Positions 26,313-35,157 of a DNA stretch of 36,420 bases are shown here, one piece after another. The stretch comes from an uncultured Alphaproteobacteria bacterium (GTDB lineage Bacteria; Pseudomonadota; Alphaproteobacteria; Rhizobiales; Beijerinckiaceae). Location: NCBI GenBank assembly GCA_937988775.1, contig CALKHP010000026.1, forward strand, positions 1 through 36,420, read 5' to 3'. Both the position numbers and the translations under genes were made by a program. The notes beneath the pieces were generated by a model. That model ran no database searches. It was not told where the DNA came from and saw only the letters and a program-made list of their open reading frames with translations. Positions within the stretch are counted from its first letter, which is position 1. Each line of letters begins with the position of its first letter.

Positions 26313-29270
26313 TCAGGCCGCGAAGGCCTCGTCGAGGAAGGCGTTCAACTGTTCCAGATGCTTCGACATCTGGCCAACGGCGGTCGAGGCGGCGGCCGGG
26401 CGGCCGACGAAGCGCGCGCGCTTGCTGGCGGAACCGGCATGGGCCAGCACCCATTCGAGATACGGCTCGACGAAGCTCCAGGCGCCCATGTTCTTGGGTT
26501 CCTCCTGGCACCAGATCACGTCCGCCTTCTTGAAGCGCGCCAGTTCCGTCACCAGCGTCTTGAGCGGGAACGGGTAGAGCTGCTCGACGCGCAGCAGGTA
26601 GACGTCGTCGAGGCCGCGCTTCTCGCGCTCTTCCAGCAGGTCGTAATAGACCTTACCCGAGCACAGCACGACGCGGCGGATCTTGGCGTCCTTGACGAGC
26701 TTGACCGCGCCGCCCTTCTTCGTCTCCGCATCATCCTTGAGGATACGGTGGAACGAGGTCTCGGCGGCGAGATCGGCGAGCGCCGATTTGGCGTGGTGGT
26801 GACGCAGCAGGGATTTCGGCGTCATCAGGATCAGCGGCTTGCGGAAGTCGCGCTTCAGCTGCCGGCGCAGGATGTGGAAGTAATTCGCCGGCGTGGTGCA
26901 GTTGGCGACCTGCCAGTTATCCTCGGCGCTGCTTTGCAGGAAGCGCTCGAGGCGAGCGGAGGAATGCTCCGGCCCCTGGCCCTCGTAGCCATGCGGCAGC
27001 AGGCATACCAGCCCGGACATGCGCAGCCACTTGCGTTCGCCCGACGAGATGAACTGGTCGAACACCACCTGCGCGCCATTGGCGAAATCGCCGAACTGCG
27101 CTTCCCACATCACCAAGGCGTTCGGCTCCGACAGCGTGTAGCCGTATTCGAAGCCGAGCACCGCCTCCTCCGAGAGCATCGAGTTGATGACCTCGAACTT
27201 GGCCTGGCCCTCGCGGATGTTGTTGAGCGGCGTGTAGCGACTCTCGTTCTCCTGGTCGATCAGCACCGAGTGGCGCTGGCTGAACGTGCCGCGCTCGCTA
27301 TCCTGGCCCGAGAGCCGCACGCGGTGGTTCTCGTCGACCAGCGACCCGAAGGCGAGCGCCTCGGCGGTCGCCCAGTCGAGCCCCTCGCCGGTCTCGATCA
27401 TCTTGCGGCGATTGTCGAGGAAGCGCTGGATGGTGCGGTGGATATGGAACCCCTCGCGCACCTTGGTGATCTGCGTGCCGATCATCTTCAGCCTGGCGAG
27501 GTCGACCCCGGTCTGGCCGCGCCTAGCATCGTCGACATTGTCCTTCGACGCCTTCAACCCGGACCAGCGCCCATCGAGCCAGTCGGCCTTGTTCGGCTTG
27601 TAGGTCTGGCCGGCCTCGTATTCGGCCTCGAGATGCGCGACCCAGTCGGCCTTGGCCTTCTCGACCTCGCCTTCGGTGACCACGCCTTCCGCCATCAGCT
27701 TGGCGCTGTACAGCCCGAGCGTCGTCTGGTGGGCGCGGATGTTCTTGTACATCAGCGGCTGCGTGAAAGCCGGCTCGTCGCCCTCGTTATGGCCGAAGCG
27801 GCGGTAGCAGAACATGTCGATCACCACCGGCTTGTGGAACTGCTGCCGGAATTCGATGGCGATCTTGGCGGCGAACACCACCGCTTCCGGGTCGTCGCCG
27901 TTGACGTGGAAGATCGGCGCCTCGATCATCTTCGCCAGATCGGACGGATAGGGCGAGGTGCGCGAATAGCGCGGATAGGTCGTGAAGCCGATCTGGTTGT
28001 TGACGATGAAATGCACCGAGCCGCCGGTGCGGTGGCCCTTCAGCCCCGACAGGCCGAGGCACTCCGCCACCACGCCCTGCCCGGCGAAGGCGGCATCGCC
28101 ATGCATCAGCAGCGGCAGCACCTTCGAGCGCTCGATGACGTCGTTATGCTGGTCCTGCTTGGCGCGAACCTTGCCGAGCACCACCGGATCGACGATCTCA
28201 AGATGCGACGGGTTCGGCGTCAGCGACAGATGCACATTGTTGCCGTCGAACTCACGATCGGACGACGCGCCGAGATGATACTTGACGTCGCCCGAGCCCT
28301 CGACATCGTCCGGCTTCGACGAGCCGCCCTTGAACTCGTTGAAGATCGCGCGCTGCGGCTTGGCCATGACCTGGGCCAGCACGTTGAGGCGGCCGCGATG
28401 CGGCATGCCGATGATGATTTCTTTCAGGCCGAGCGCGCCGCCACGCTTGATGATCTGCTCAAGCGCCGGGATCAGCGCCTCGCCGCCATCGAGCCCGAAA
28501 CGCTTGGTGCCGGTGAACTTCTTGTCGAGATATTTCTCGAAGCCTTCCGCCTCGACCAGCTTGTTGAGGATCGCCCGCTTGCCCTCGCGGGTGAAGGTGA
28601 TTTCCTTCTCCGGCCCCTCGACGCGCTCCTGGATCCAGGCCTTCTCGGCCGGATCGGAAATATGCATGAACTCGTAGCCGATCGTCGCGCAATAGGTGCG
28701 CTTCAGGATCGCCAGCATCTCGCGGATGGTGGCGAATTCCACCCCCAGCACGTTGTCGATGAAGATCTTGCGGTCCCAGTCGGCCTCGGTGAAACCGTAG
28801 TTCGACGGGTGCAGTTCCTCGTGGTCGCGCTGCGGTTCGAGGCCGAGCGGATCGAGATTGGCGTGCAGATGGCCGCGCATGCGGTAGGCGCGGATCATCA
28901 TCAGCGCATGCACGGCATCGCGCGTCGCCAGATGCACGTCGGCTTCGCTCAGGCCGGCGCCGGCCGCTGCCTTGTCCTTGATCTTGTCGCCGACGAGCTT
29001 CTCGATCCGGCCCCAGTTGCCATCAAGCGCCGAGATCAGCTCGCCATTGGCGACCACCGGCCAGTTCGGGCGCTTCCACGACGCGCCTTGCGCCGATTTG
29101 ATCACCGAAGCGGCGTCGTCCTTCAGCGCGCCGAAGAAGGCCTGCCATTCCTCGTCGACCGCGGACGGGTCGCTCTGATAGCGGGCATAGAGGTCCTCGA
29201 TATAGCTGGCATTGCCGCCATACAGGAAGGAAGTCTGCTCGAAAATATCGTTGGCGCTGTCGCGGTCCAT
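26313..29270 (-). CDS. sucA: 2-oxoglutarate dehydrogenase E1 component
   Basis: E1 decarboxylates 2-oxoglutarate with thiamine diphosphate and succinylates the lipoyl arm of SucB. The 985 residues fit the rhizobial form. The N-terminal segment with FLYGGNASYIEDLYARYQSDPSAVDEEWQAFF binds E2. The core has the GMPHRGRLNVLAQVM region, the ThDP motif around HGDAAFAGQGVVAECLGLSGL...NNQIGFTT, and the second half with EAQFGDFANGAQVVFDQFISSGERKW and GLVCLLPHGYEGQGPEHSSARLERFLQ. I chose the ATG at 29270, with GAGGA nine bases upstream. A TTG five codons earlier is in frame but less likely. It is preceded by a 90-base gap with a hairpin after sucD. Confidence 0.98.
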   Translation of the reverse strand: MDRDSANDIFEQTSFLYGGNASYIEDLYARYQSDPSAVDEEWQAFFGALKDDAASVIKSAQGASWKRPNWPVVANGELISALDGNWGRIEKLVGDKIKDKAAAGAGLSEADVHLATRDAVHALMMIRAYRMRGHLHANLDPLGLEPQRDHEELHPSNYGFTEADWDRKIFIDNVLGVEFATIREMLAILKRTYCATIGYEFMHISDPAEKAWIQERVEGPEKEITFTREGKRAILNKLVEAEGFEKYLDKKFTGTKRFGLDGGEALIPALEQIIKRGGALGLKEIIIGMPHRGRLNVLAQVMAKPQRAIFNEFKGGSSKPDDVEGSGDVKYHLGASSDREFDGNNVHLSLTPNPSHLEIVDPVVLGKVRAKQDQHNDVIERSKVLPLLMHGDAAFAGQGVVAECLGLSGLKGHRTGGSVHFIVNNQIGFTTYPRYSRTSPYPSDLAKMIEAPIFHVNGDDPEAVVFAAKIAIEFRQQFHKPVVIDMFCYRRFGHNEGDEPAFTQPLMYKNIRAHQTTLGLYSAKLMAEGVVTEGEVEKAKADWVAHLEAEYEAGQTYKPNKADWLDGRWSGLKASKDNVDDARRGQTGVDLARLKMIGTQITKVREGFHIHRTIQRFLDNRRKMIETGEGLDWATAEALAFGSLVDENHRVRLSGQDSERGTFSQRHSVLIDQENESRYTPLNNIREGQAKFEVINSMLSEEAVLGFEYGYTLSEPNALVMWEAQFGDFANGAQVVFDQFISSGERKWLRMSGLVCLLPHGYEGQGPEHSSARLERFLQSSAEDNWQVANCTTPANYFHILRRQLKRDFRKPLILMTPKSLLRHHHAKSALADLAAETSFHRILKDDAETKKGGAVKLVKDAKIRRVVLCSGKVYYDLLEEREKRGLDDVYLLRVEQLYPFPLKTLVTELARFKKADVIWCQEEPKNMGAWSFVEPYLEWVLAHAGSASKRARFVGRPAAASTAVGQMSKHLEQLNAFLDEAFAA

Positions 29271-29323
29271 GAAACTCGTCCTCAACGGTGCTGCCGGCGG
29301 ACCCCCAGGCCGCGGGCGTGGTG

Positions 29324-29353
29324 CCTTCCCCCACGCACGTGGCGGGGAGAAGG
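29324..29353. repeat. Imperfect hairpin between sucD and sucA
   Basis: CCACG (29331-29335) and CGTGG (29338-29342) form the tip of a stem that continues imperfectly through CCTTCCC and GGGGAGAAGG. Its outer arms (CCTTC and GAAGG) resemble the hairpin at 14539-14567, so the two are probably copies of one dispersed intergenic family. In the sucCD-sucAB transcript it could act as a processing or attenuation site. Confidence 0.5.
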
Positions 29354-29360
29354 CGGGGCT

Positions 29361-30248
29361 TCAGTTACCTTTCAACACGTCCACCAGCGTCTTGCCGAGC
29401 CGGGCCGGGCTCGGGCTGACGCGGATGCCCGCCGCTTCCATCGCGGCGGTCTTGCTGCCGGCATCGCCCTTGCCGCCGGAAATGATGGCGCCGGCATGGC
29501 CCATGCGGCGGCCGGGCGGTGCGGTGCGTCCGGCAATGAAGCCGACCATCGGCTTCTTGCGGCCGCGCCGGGCCTCGTCCTTGATGAACTGCGCGGCATC
29601 CTCTTCCGCCGAGCCGCCGATCTCGCCGATCATCACGATGGATTTGGTGGCCTCGTCGGCCAGGAACATCTCCAGGATGTCGATAAATTCCGTGCCCTTG
29701 ACCGGGTCGCCGCCAATGCCGGCCGCCGTGGTCTGGCCGAGCCCTTCGGCCGTGGTCTGGAACACCGCCTCATAGGTCAGCGTGCCCGAGCGCGACACGA
29801 TGCCGACATTGCCGCGCTTGAAGATGTTGCCGGGCATGATGCCGATCTTGCACTCGCCCGCCGTCATCACGCCGGGGCAGTTCGGCCCGATCAGCCGCGA
29901 CTTCGAGCCCGACAGCGCGCGCTTGACGCGGATCATGTCCTCGACCGGAATGCCTTCCGTGATGCAGATGATCAGCCCGATCTCGGCCTGGATCGCCTCG
30001 GCGATCGCGTCCGCTGCGCCCGCCGGCGGCACATAGATCACCGATGCATCGGCGCCGGTCTTCTCGCGCGCCTCGGCGACGGTGTCGAACACCGGCAGGC
30101 CGAGATGCACCGAGCCGCCCTTGCCGGGCGAGGTGCCACCGACCATGCGCGTGCCATAGGCGATCGCCTGTTCGGAATGGAAGGTGCCGTTCTTGCCGGT
30201 GAAGCCCTGGCAGATGACCTTGGTGTTGCTGTCGATGAGAATGGACAT
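29361..30248 (-). CDS. sucD: Succinyl-CoA synthetase subunit alpha
   Basis: With SucC this enzyme converts succinyl-CoA to succinate and conserves the energy as ATP or GTP. The 295-residue alpha subunit has a CoA-binding Rossmann domain (SILIDSNTKVICQGFTGKNGTFHSEQAI, 2-29), GPNCPGVM near 121-128, and the phosphohistidine loop GRRMGHAGAIISGG with His251. I chose the ATG at 30248, which shares one base with the sucC stop (TAATG). An open frame continues upstream to 30788 only as a shadow of sucC. It belongs to the sucC-sucD-sucA-sucB series and is followed by a 90-base gap with a hairpin. Confidence 0.98.
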   Translation of the reverse strand: MSILIDSNTKVICQGFTGKNGTFHSEQAIAYGTRMVGGTSPGKGGSVHLGLPVFDTVAEAREKTGADASVIYVPPAGAADAIAEAIQAEIGLIICITEGIPVEDMIRVKRALSGSKSRLIGPNCPGVMTAGECKIGIMPGNIFKRGNVGIVSRSGTLTYEAVFQTTAEGLGQTTAAGIGGDPVKGTEFIDILEMFLADEATKSIVMIGEIGGSAEEDAAQFIKDEARRGRKKPMVGFIAGRTAPPGRRMGHAGAIISGGKGDAGSKTAAMEAAGIRVSPSPARLGKTLVDVLKGN

Positions 30249-31447
30249 TAATTGGCTTCCTTCACCGCCTTGACGATCTTCTGGGCGGCGTCGTCGAGAT
30301 CGTCGGCCGGGATCACATTGAGCTTCGAATCGCGGATGATCTGCTTGCCGAGTTCCACGTTGGTGCCCTCGAGGCGCACCACGAGCGGCACCTGCAGGCC
30401 GACTTCCTTCACGGCCGCGACCACGCCCTCGGCGATGATGTCGCATTTCATGATGCCGCCGAAGATGTTGACCAGGATGCCCTTCACGTTCGGGTCGGCG
30501 GTGATGATCTTGAACGCGGCCGCGACTTTCTCCTTGGAGGCGCCGCCGCCGACATCGAGGAAGTTCGCCGGCTCCTCGCCGTAGAGCTTGATGATGTCCA
30601 TCGTCGCCATGGCGAGGCCGGCGCCGTTGACCATGCAGCCGATCGTGCCCTCGAGCGTGACATAGGACAGGTCGTATTTCGACGCCTCGATCTCCTTGGC
30701 GTCCTCTTCCGTCAGGTCGCGCAGCTCGACGATCTCGGGATGGCGGTAGAGCGCGTTCGAATCGAAGCTCACCTTGGCGTCGAGGCATTTCAGCATGCCG
30801 CCCTTGGTGATGATCAGCGGGTTGATCTCCAGCATCGCCATGTCCTTGGCGACGAAGGCCTTGTAGAGCTGCTGGGCGAGCTTTTCGGCCTGCTTGGCGA
30901 GATCGCCGGTCAGGCCGAGCGCGCGCGCCACGGTGCGGCCGTGATGCGGCATGGCGCCGGTCGCCGGATCGACCGAGAAGGTGACGATCTTCTCAGGCGT
31001 GTCATGCGCGACCTGCTCGATCTCCATGCCGCCTGCCGTCGAGACGACGAAGGCGACGCGCGAGGTCTCGCGATCGACCAGCATCGACAGGTAGAACTCC
31101 TTCTCGATATCGGAGCCATCCTCGATATAGAGCCGGTTGACCTGCTTGCCGGCAGGCCCCGTCTGCACCGTCACCAGGGTATTGCCCAGCATTTCCTTGG
31201 CGTGGGCGCCGACTTCCTCGACCGATTTCGCCAGCCGCACGCCGCCCTTGGCATCGGCCCCGAGTTCCTTGAACTTGCCCTTGCCGCGGCCACCGGCGTG
31301 GATCTGCGACTTGACCACGAAGAGAGGGCCGGGCAGCTGCTTGGCTGCGGCGATCGCCTCCTCGACCGTGAAGGCCGGCAGACCGGCCGACACCGGCGCG
31401 CCGAATTCCTTCAACACCGCCTTGCCCTGATACTCGTGAATATTCAT
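30248..31447 (-). CDS. sucC: Succinyl-CoA synthetase subunit beta
   Basis: The beta subunit carries the ATP-grasp fold that binds the nucleotide and the succinate site. The 399 residues begin MNIHEYQGKAVLKEFGAPV. VKSQIHAGGRGKGKFKELG is the nucleotide-binding region, and MLEINPLIIT and GTIGCMVNGAGLAMATMD (active site) follow. The C-terminal domain has NVKGILVNIFGGIMKCDIIAEGVV, the contact to the alpha subunit. AGGAG lies eight bases before the ATG. It heads the sucCDAB series. Upstream lies a 194-base gap shared with a divergent gene, so its promoter should be there rather than in mdh, as would be usual. Confidence 0.98.
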   Translation of the reverse strand: MNIHEYQGKAVLKEFGAPVSAGLPAFTVEEAIAAAKQLPGPLFVVKSQIHAGGRGKGKFKELGADAKGGVRLAKSVEEVGAHAKEMLGNTLVTVQTGPAGKQVNRLYIEDGSDIEKEFYLSMLVDRETSRVAFVVSTAGGMEIEQVAHDTPEKIVTFSVDPATGAMPHHGRTVARALGLTGDLAKQAEKLAQQLYKAFVAKDMAMLEINPLIITKGGMLKCLDAKVSFDSNALYRHPEIVELRDLTEEDAKEIEASKYDLSYVTLEGTIGCMVNGAGLAMATMDIIKLYGEEPANFLDVGGGASKEKVAAAFKIITADPNVKGILVNIFGGIMKCDIIAEGVVAAVKEVGLQVPLVVRLEGTNVELGKQIIRDSKLNVIPADDLDDAAQKIVKAVKEAN

Positions 31448-31641
31448 CCGGTGGCTCCTGCGTAAACTGGACGTGCCTGGACGCGCGCACCGCCGCGCGC
31501 CTTTGCGCCCGGGGTGATCGCGGAAAAGTGTCGTGCTATCGTGCGCTTGCGGGCCCGCGGCAACGACGGCGCCGATTGTCCGCTCCCCGGCACGGGTGCT
31601 AAGGAAGCCGCCGGGGCCTTGCTCAGGCCAAGGAGAGTCTG

Positions 31642-32280
31642 ATGACGGAAACCTATAGCTGCCTCAATCTTGCGTCGGTTCGGGCGGCCAGAACCGCACA
31701 TGAACCTTACAATTATATGATCGCCGACGAGGTCATCCAACCCGGCGCGGTCGCGAGCCTGCGCGCCGAATTCCCCGACATCAGGGAAACCGGCTTCTTT
31801 CCCGAGGGCGATATCGCCGCGACCGGCACCTTCGCCACGCTGCTGAGCGAGATGAAGAGCCGCGCCGTATCCGAGATCGTGTCGGAGAAGCTCGACATCG
31901 ACCTCGTCGAGAAGCCGCGCATGATCACCATCCGCAAGCTTTCGGCCGCCAAGGACGGGCGCATCCATACCGACAGCGAATCGAAGATCGCTACGCTGCT
32001 CGTCTATCTCAACGACGCCTGGAACGCCTCCGCCGAGGGGCGGCTGCGCGTGCTGCGCAGCGGCACCGACTTCGAGGACATGACCGAGGAGATCAGCCCG
32101 GTCACCGGCTCGCTGTTCGCGTTCCGCCGGGCCGACAATTCCTGGCACGGCCACAAGCCCTTCGTCGGCGAGCGCCGCGTCGTGCAGATGACCTGGCTCA
32201 GGAGCCAAGCCGACATCGAACGCAAGCAGCAGCGCGGCAGCCTTTCGCACTTCTTCAAGAAGGCGCTGAAATTCGGCTGA
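31642..32280 (+). CDS. 2-oxoglutarate/Fe(II)-dependent oxygenase-like protein
   Basis: The 212-residue protein has the iron and 2-oxoglutarate site pattern of the prolyl-hydroxylase-like oxygenases. It shows His109-x-Asp111 (GRIHTDSES), the strand IATLLVYLNDAWN, GSLFAFRRADNSWHGHKPF with His169 or His171 as third iron ligand, and then an Arg pair (178-179) that can hold 2-oxoglutarate. No signal peptide is present. AAGGAG seven bases before the ATG supports the start. It lies on the opposite strand between sucC and mdh. Related proteins often occur in polysaccharide or small-molecule loci, but the substrate cannot be named here. The N-terminal segment has more A and T than its neighbours, which fits later arrival. 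Confidence 0.85.
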   Translation: MTETYSCLNLASVRAARTAHEPYNYMIADEVIQPGAVASLRAEFPDIRETGFFPEGDIAATGTFATLLSEMKSRAVSEIVSEKLDIDLVEKPRMITIRKLSAAKDGRIHTDSESKIATLLVYLNDAWNASAEGRLRVLRSGTDFEDMTEEISPVTGSLFAFRRADNSWHGHKPFVGERRVVQMTWLRSQADIERKQQRGSLSHFFKKALKFG

Positions 32281-32331
32281 CGGCACGCGCCGCCGAATTC
32301 CGGCCACGAAAGGGCGCCTGGCTCGCATCGC

Positions 32332-33297
32332 TCAGTTGGCCAGCACCGGGTTGATGCCCTTGCACGCCTCGACCAGCCCGGTCACGGAGGCGATGGACTT
32401 TTCCATCATCGCCTTCTCGGCCGCGTTGAGGCGCACCCGCACCACGCGCTCGACGCCCTTGGCCCCGATCACCACCGGCACGCCGAGGAACATGTCCTTG
32501 GTGCCGTAGGCGTTCGAGAGATAGGCGGCGGCCGGCAGCACGCGCTTCTGGTCCTTGAGGTAGCTCTCGGCCATCGAGATTGCCGAGGCGGCCGGCGCGT
32601 AGAAGGCCGAGCCGGTCTTGAGCAGGTTGACGATCTCGCCGCCGCCCTTGCGCGTGCGCTCGACGATGGCGTCGAGCCGCTCCTGCGTCGTCCACTTCAT
32701 GCGCACCAGATCGGGCAGCGGAATGCCGGCAACCGTCGAATAGCGCACCAGCGGCACCATGTCGTCGCCATGGCCGCCGAGCACGAAGGCGGTGACGTCC
32801 TTGACCGAGACCTGGAATTCCTCGGCGAGGAAATAGCGGAAGCGCGCAGAATCGAGCACGCCGGCCATGCCGACGATCTTGCCCGGCTTCAGCCCGGAGA
32901 ATTTCTGCAGCGCCCAGACCATGGCGTCGAGCGGGTTGGTGATGCAGATCACGAACGCCTTCGGCGCATATTGCCTGATGCCGTTGCCGACCGATTCCAT
33001 GACCTTCAGGTTGATGCCGAGCAGGTCGTCGCGGCTCATGCCGGGCTTGCGCGGCACGCCGGCGGTGACGATGATCACGTCGGCGCCTTCGATGTCCTTG
33101 TAGTCGTTGGTGCCGCGGTAGCTGGCATCGACGCCGCCGACCGGCGTCGATTCGGCGATATCCAGCGCCTTACCCTGCGGAACGCCTTCCGCGATATCGA
33201 ACATGACGACGTCGCCCAGTTCCTTGAGACCGATGAGATGGGCGAGAGTGCCGCCGATCTGACCGGCTCCGATGAGGGCGATTTTCTTGCGTGCCAT
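32332..33297 (-). CDS. mdh: Malate dehydrogenase (lactate dehydrogenase-like type)
   Basis: Mdh oxidises malate to oxaloacetate with NAD. The 321 residues are of the LDH-like type usual in alphaproteobacteria. The NAD site is IALIGAGQIGGTLAHL (6-21), Asp34 in MFDIAEG gives NAD preference, VTAGVPRKPGMSRDDLL holds substrate arginines 83 and 89, CITNPLDAM follows, and the catalytic pair is Arg152 (LDSARFR) and His176 (GGHGDDMVP). I chose the ATG at 33297 with AAGGAG eight bases before it. The frame stays open to 33369 without a ribosome site. In relatives mdh leads straight into sucC, but here a plus-strand gene intervenes. The 256 bases upstream hold a palindrome at 33526-33549. Confidence 0.98.
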   Translation of the reverse strand: MARKKIALIGAGQIGGTLAHLIGLKELGDVVMFDIAEGVPQGKALDIAESTPVGGVDASYRGTNDYKDIEGADVIIVTAGVPRKPGMSRDDLLGINLKVMESVGNGIRQYAPKAFVICITNPLDAMVWALQKFSGLKPGKIVGMAGVLDSARFRYFLAEEFQVSVKDVTAFVLGGHGDDMVPLVRYSTVAGIPLPDLVRMKWTTQERLDAIVERTRKGGGEIVNLLKTGSAFYAPAASAISMAESYLKDQKRVLPAAAYLSNAYGTKDMFLGVPVVIGAKGVERVVRVRLNAAEKAMMEKSIASVTGLVEACKGINPVLAN

Positions 33298-33525
33298 GGA
33301 TGGCTCCTTGCGCGTGGCGAGACGAGGGGAAAGCCGCAGCGGGACCCCGCCCGGCGCGAACTCACCCACGGCTCATGACTCAGCCCGCCGCCACAATCAA
33401 GGCCGCAAATCTGGTCAGGCGCGGCCACCCGCGAAGCGCTTGCGAAATTCCCCCGCGAAAACAAGCCTTTCGCCGACAGCCGTGCGTCGAGACAAGCCGC
33501 CAGGCTTCCGAAAAACCTGAGACAA

Positions 33526-33549
33526 GTAACAGATTATGTTATCTGTAAC
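33526..33549. promoter_or_regulatory. Inverted/direct repeat upstream of mdh, at the end of the TetR gene
   Basis: GTAACAGAT (33526-33534) and ATCTGTAAC (33541-33549) show eight paired positions of nine around a 6-base centre. GTAACAG also recurs as a direct repeat (33526 and 33545). It lies just after the TetR stop codon and about 230-250 bases before the mdh ATG. It could be a weak terminator of the TetR gene or an operator for mdh. On the minus strand a short T-run follows about 12 bases later. Confidence 0.35.
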
Positions 33550-33553
33550 AGCC

Positions 33554-34147
33554 CTATCGCGCGCGCAACGCGATCAGCAGCGCCCGCACCACACGCTCGA
33601 GCCGCGCCTGCAATTCGGCGCGCGGCACGAGATGATCGAAGCGCACGGCGCTCGGATGAATAAAACGGAAGGCAAGATCGAACACCAGGCTGGTGGCGCG
33701 GTTGCGGTCCTTGCCGATCAGCCCCGCCGCCAGCCCCTCCTCGATCACGCGGTCGACAAGGCCGCGCAGCCGCGCGCGATGACGCCGCGACAGCGGGCCG
33801 TCGCGGTCATAGGCCTCGGCGAAAATCTCGAACAGGCGCGGGTCGCGCTCGACCTTGTCGCGATAGCGGCGCGCGATCTCCAGGATCATGCGCTCGAGCT
33901 TGTCGTCGGCAGGGTCCGGCGCATCGGCGGTCGCGGTCAGCGCCGCGTCGAGTTCGCGCAGCCAGGCGGCGCTGACCGCCTCGAGCAGCGCCTCCTTGGA
34001 GGCGAAATAGCGATAGATATTGGCATGCGTCATGCCGAGATCGGCGGCGACGCCGACCACCGTCATGCGCGTCGGCCCGAGCCGGCGCAAATGTTCGGTC
34101 GCCACCGCCAGGATGCGCGAGGCGGGCGTTCCGGCCGCATCAGCCAT
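33554..34147 (-). CDS. TetR-family transcriptional regulator
   Basis: The 197-residue protein has an N-terminal TetR DNA-binding domain (about 10-58), TPASRILAVATEHLRRLGPTRMTVVGVAADLGMTHANIYRYFASKEALLEAV, with the recognition helix at HANIYRYF. A helical ligand-binding domain (about 65-195) follows, which is too variable to name an effector. The ATG at 34147 was preferred over a GTG three codons upstream. It comes 30 bases after the DUF1003 gene on the same strand and ahead of mdh, so it may control DUF1003 or be co-transcribed with it. A repeat at 33526-33549 lies just past its end. Confidence 0.9.
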   Translation of the reverse strand: MADAAGTPASRILAVATEHLRRLGPTRMTVVGVAADLGMTHANIYRYFASKEALLEAVSAAWLRELDAALTATADAPDPADDKLERMILEIARRYRDKVERDPRLFEIFAEAYDRDGPLSRRHRARLRGLVDRVIEEGLAAGLIGKDRNRATSLVFDLAFRFIHPSAVRFDHLVPRAELQARLERVVRALLIALRAR

Positions 34148-34177
34148 GGGTGGCACCTGCCCGCCGGCCGGGCGCGC

Positions 34178-35059
34178 TCATGCGGCGCCGCCATCGGGAT
34201 CGGCGGCGGTCGGCTTCGCCTTGCCGGCCTTCTCCTTGCCCGCCTTGGCCTTGACGATCTTCTTCGGCCGCCGCGCCCGCGTCGTGGCGATATCCTGCAA
34301 CTGCTCGAGCTGGATCGACTGGATCTCGGTCAGCCGCTCCCATTGCCGGTTGAGCAGATGGTCGACCTTCTCGTGCAGATGCCTGATCTCGAGTTCGGCC
34401 TTCAGGTTGACGGCGTAGTCATTCTGCGAGCGGGCGCGGTCCTTCGCCTCCTGGCGCTTCTGGCTCATCATGATGATCGGCGCCTGGATCGCCGCCAGGC
34501 ATGACAGCACCAGGTTGAGCAGGATGAACGGATAGGCATCGAAGGCCGAGCGGTCGCCCATGGCGAGGTTGATCGCCATCCACACCGCCAGGAAAAGGAA
34601 GAACGACGAGATGAACAGCCAGCTGCCGCCGAAACTCGCCACGCCGTCGGCCATGCGCTCGCCGAGGGTGCGGTGCTCCTCGAATTCGCGGTCGGTATCC
34701 TCGGCCAGCGTCTCGTGCCGTTCGAGGCTTTCGATCACCTCGCGCTCCAGCGAGGAAATCTCGCCGCGCTCGTTGCGCAGCAACTGCTCGACATATTCGC
34801 CGCGCAGGCGGTTCAGCTCCTTGCGCGAAATCTTGGCGTTGTCCGGCAGGTCGGGATAGTCGCGCCGCAGCGTCTCGATCAGCGACGGCCTGAGCGTCGC
34901 GACCGGCACGAGGTCCTTGCGCGACAGCGTCTGGCCGGAGACGAAGCAGACATCGCGCTTTTTCGAGCCGCGCTCGGGCAGACTGCCGGCCGCCTCCGTC
35001 TCGGACGGTTCCGGCAGCATCAGCTTGGCGGCAGCGGCGATCGGGTCCGTGGCGGTCAT
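34178..35059 (-). CDS. DUF1003 membrane protein
   Basis: The 293-residue protein contains the DUF1003 signature. A cytoplasmic N-terminal part (about 1-130) is followed by two membrane spans (about 145-165, SWLFISSFFLFLAVWMAINL, and 178-198, FILLNLVLSCLAAIQAPIIMMSQ). A cytoplasmic coiled-coil tail (about 200-265, with QKRQEAKDRARSQNDYAVNLKAELEIRHLHEKVDHLL) comes next, and the end is Lys-rich. The function is unknown. Two metals-type ligands are not evident. The only cysteine is in CFVSGQ near residue 38. I preferred the ATG at 35059, with GAGG five bases upstream, over earlier in-frame ATG 35080. It is followed by a TetR gene and preceded by zapE on the same strand. Confidence 0.88.
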   Translation of the reverse strand: MTATDPIAAAAKLMLPEPSETEAAGSLPERGSKKRDVCFVSGQTLSRKDLVPVATLRPSLIETLRRDYPDLPDNAKISRKELNRLRGEYVEQLLRNERGEISSLEREVIESLERHETLAEDTDREFEEHRTLGERMADGVASFGGSWLFISSFFLFLAVWMAINLAMGDRSAFDAYPFILLNLVLSCLAAIQAPIIMMSQKRQEAKDRARSQNDYAVNLKAELEIRHLHEKVDHLLNRQWERLTEIQSIQLEQLQDIATTRARRPKKIVKAKAGKEKAGKAKPTAADPDGGAA

Positions 35060-35157
35060 GCGGGCCTCGGCTGTGTCCATAAAGCGGGTGAAATCTTGGC
35101 CCCGCACCCCGTAATGACTGAAAACAACCGTATTGTGAACCGGCGATCGCTCCAGGC

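Noticed and set aside
26358..30251. Open frame of about 1300 codons on the plus strand over sucA and sucD
   Set aside because: It is antisense to sucA and sucD, which have complete family motifs. The antisense product has no recognisable fold.
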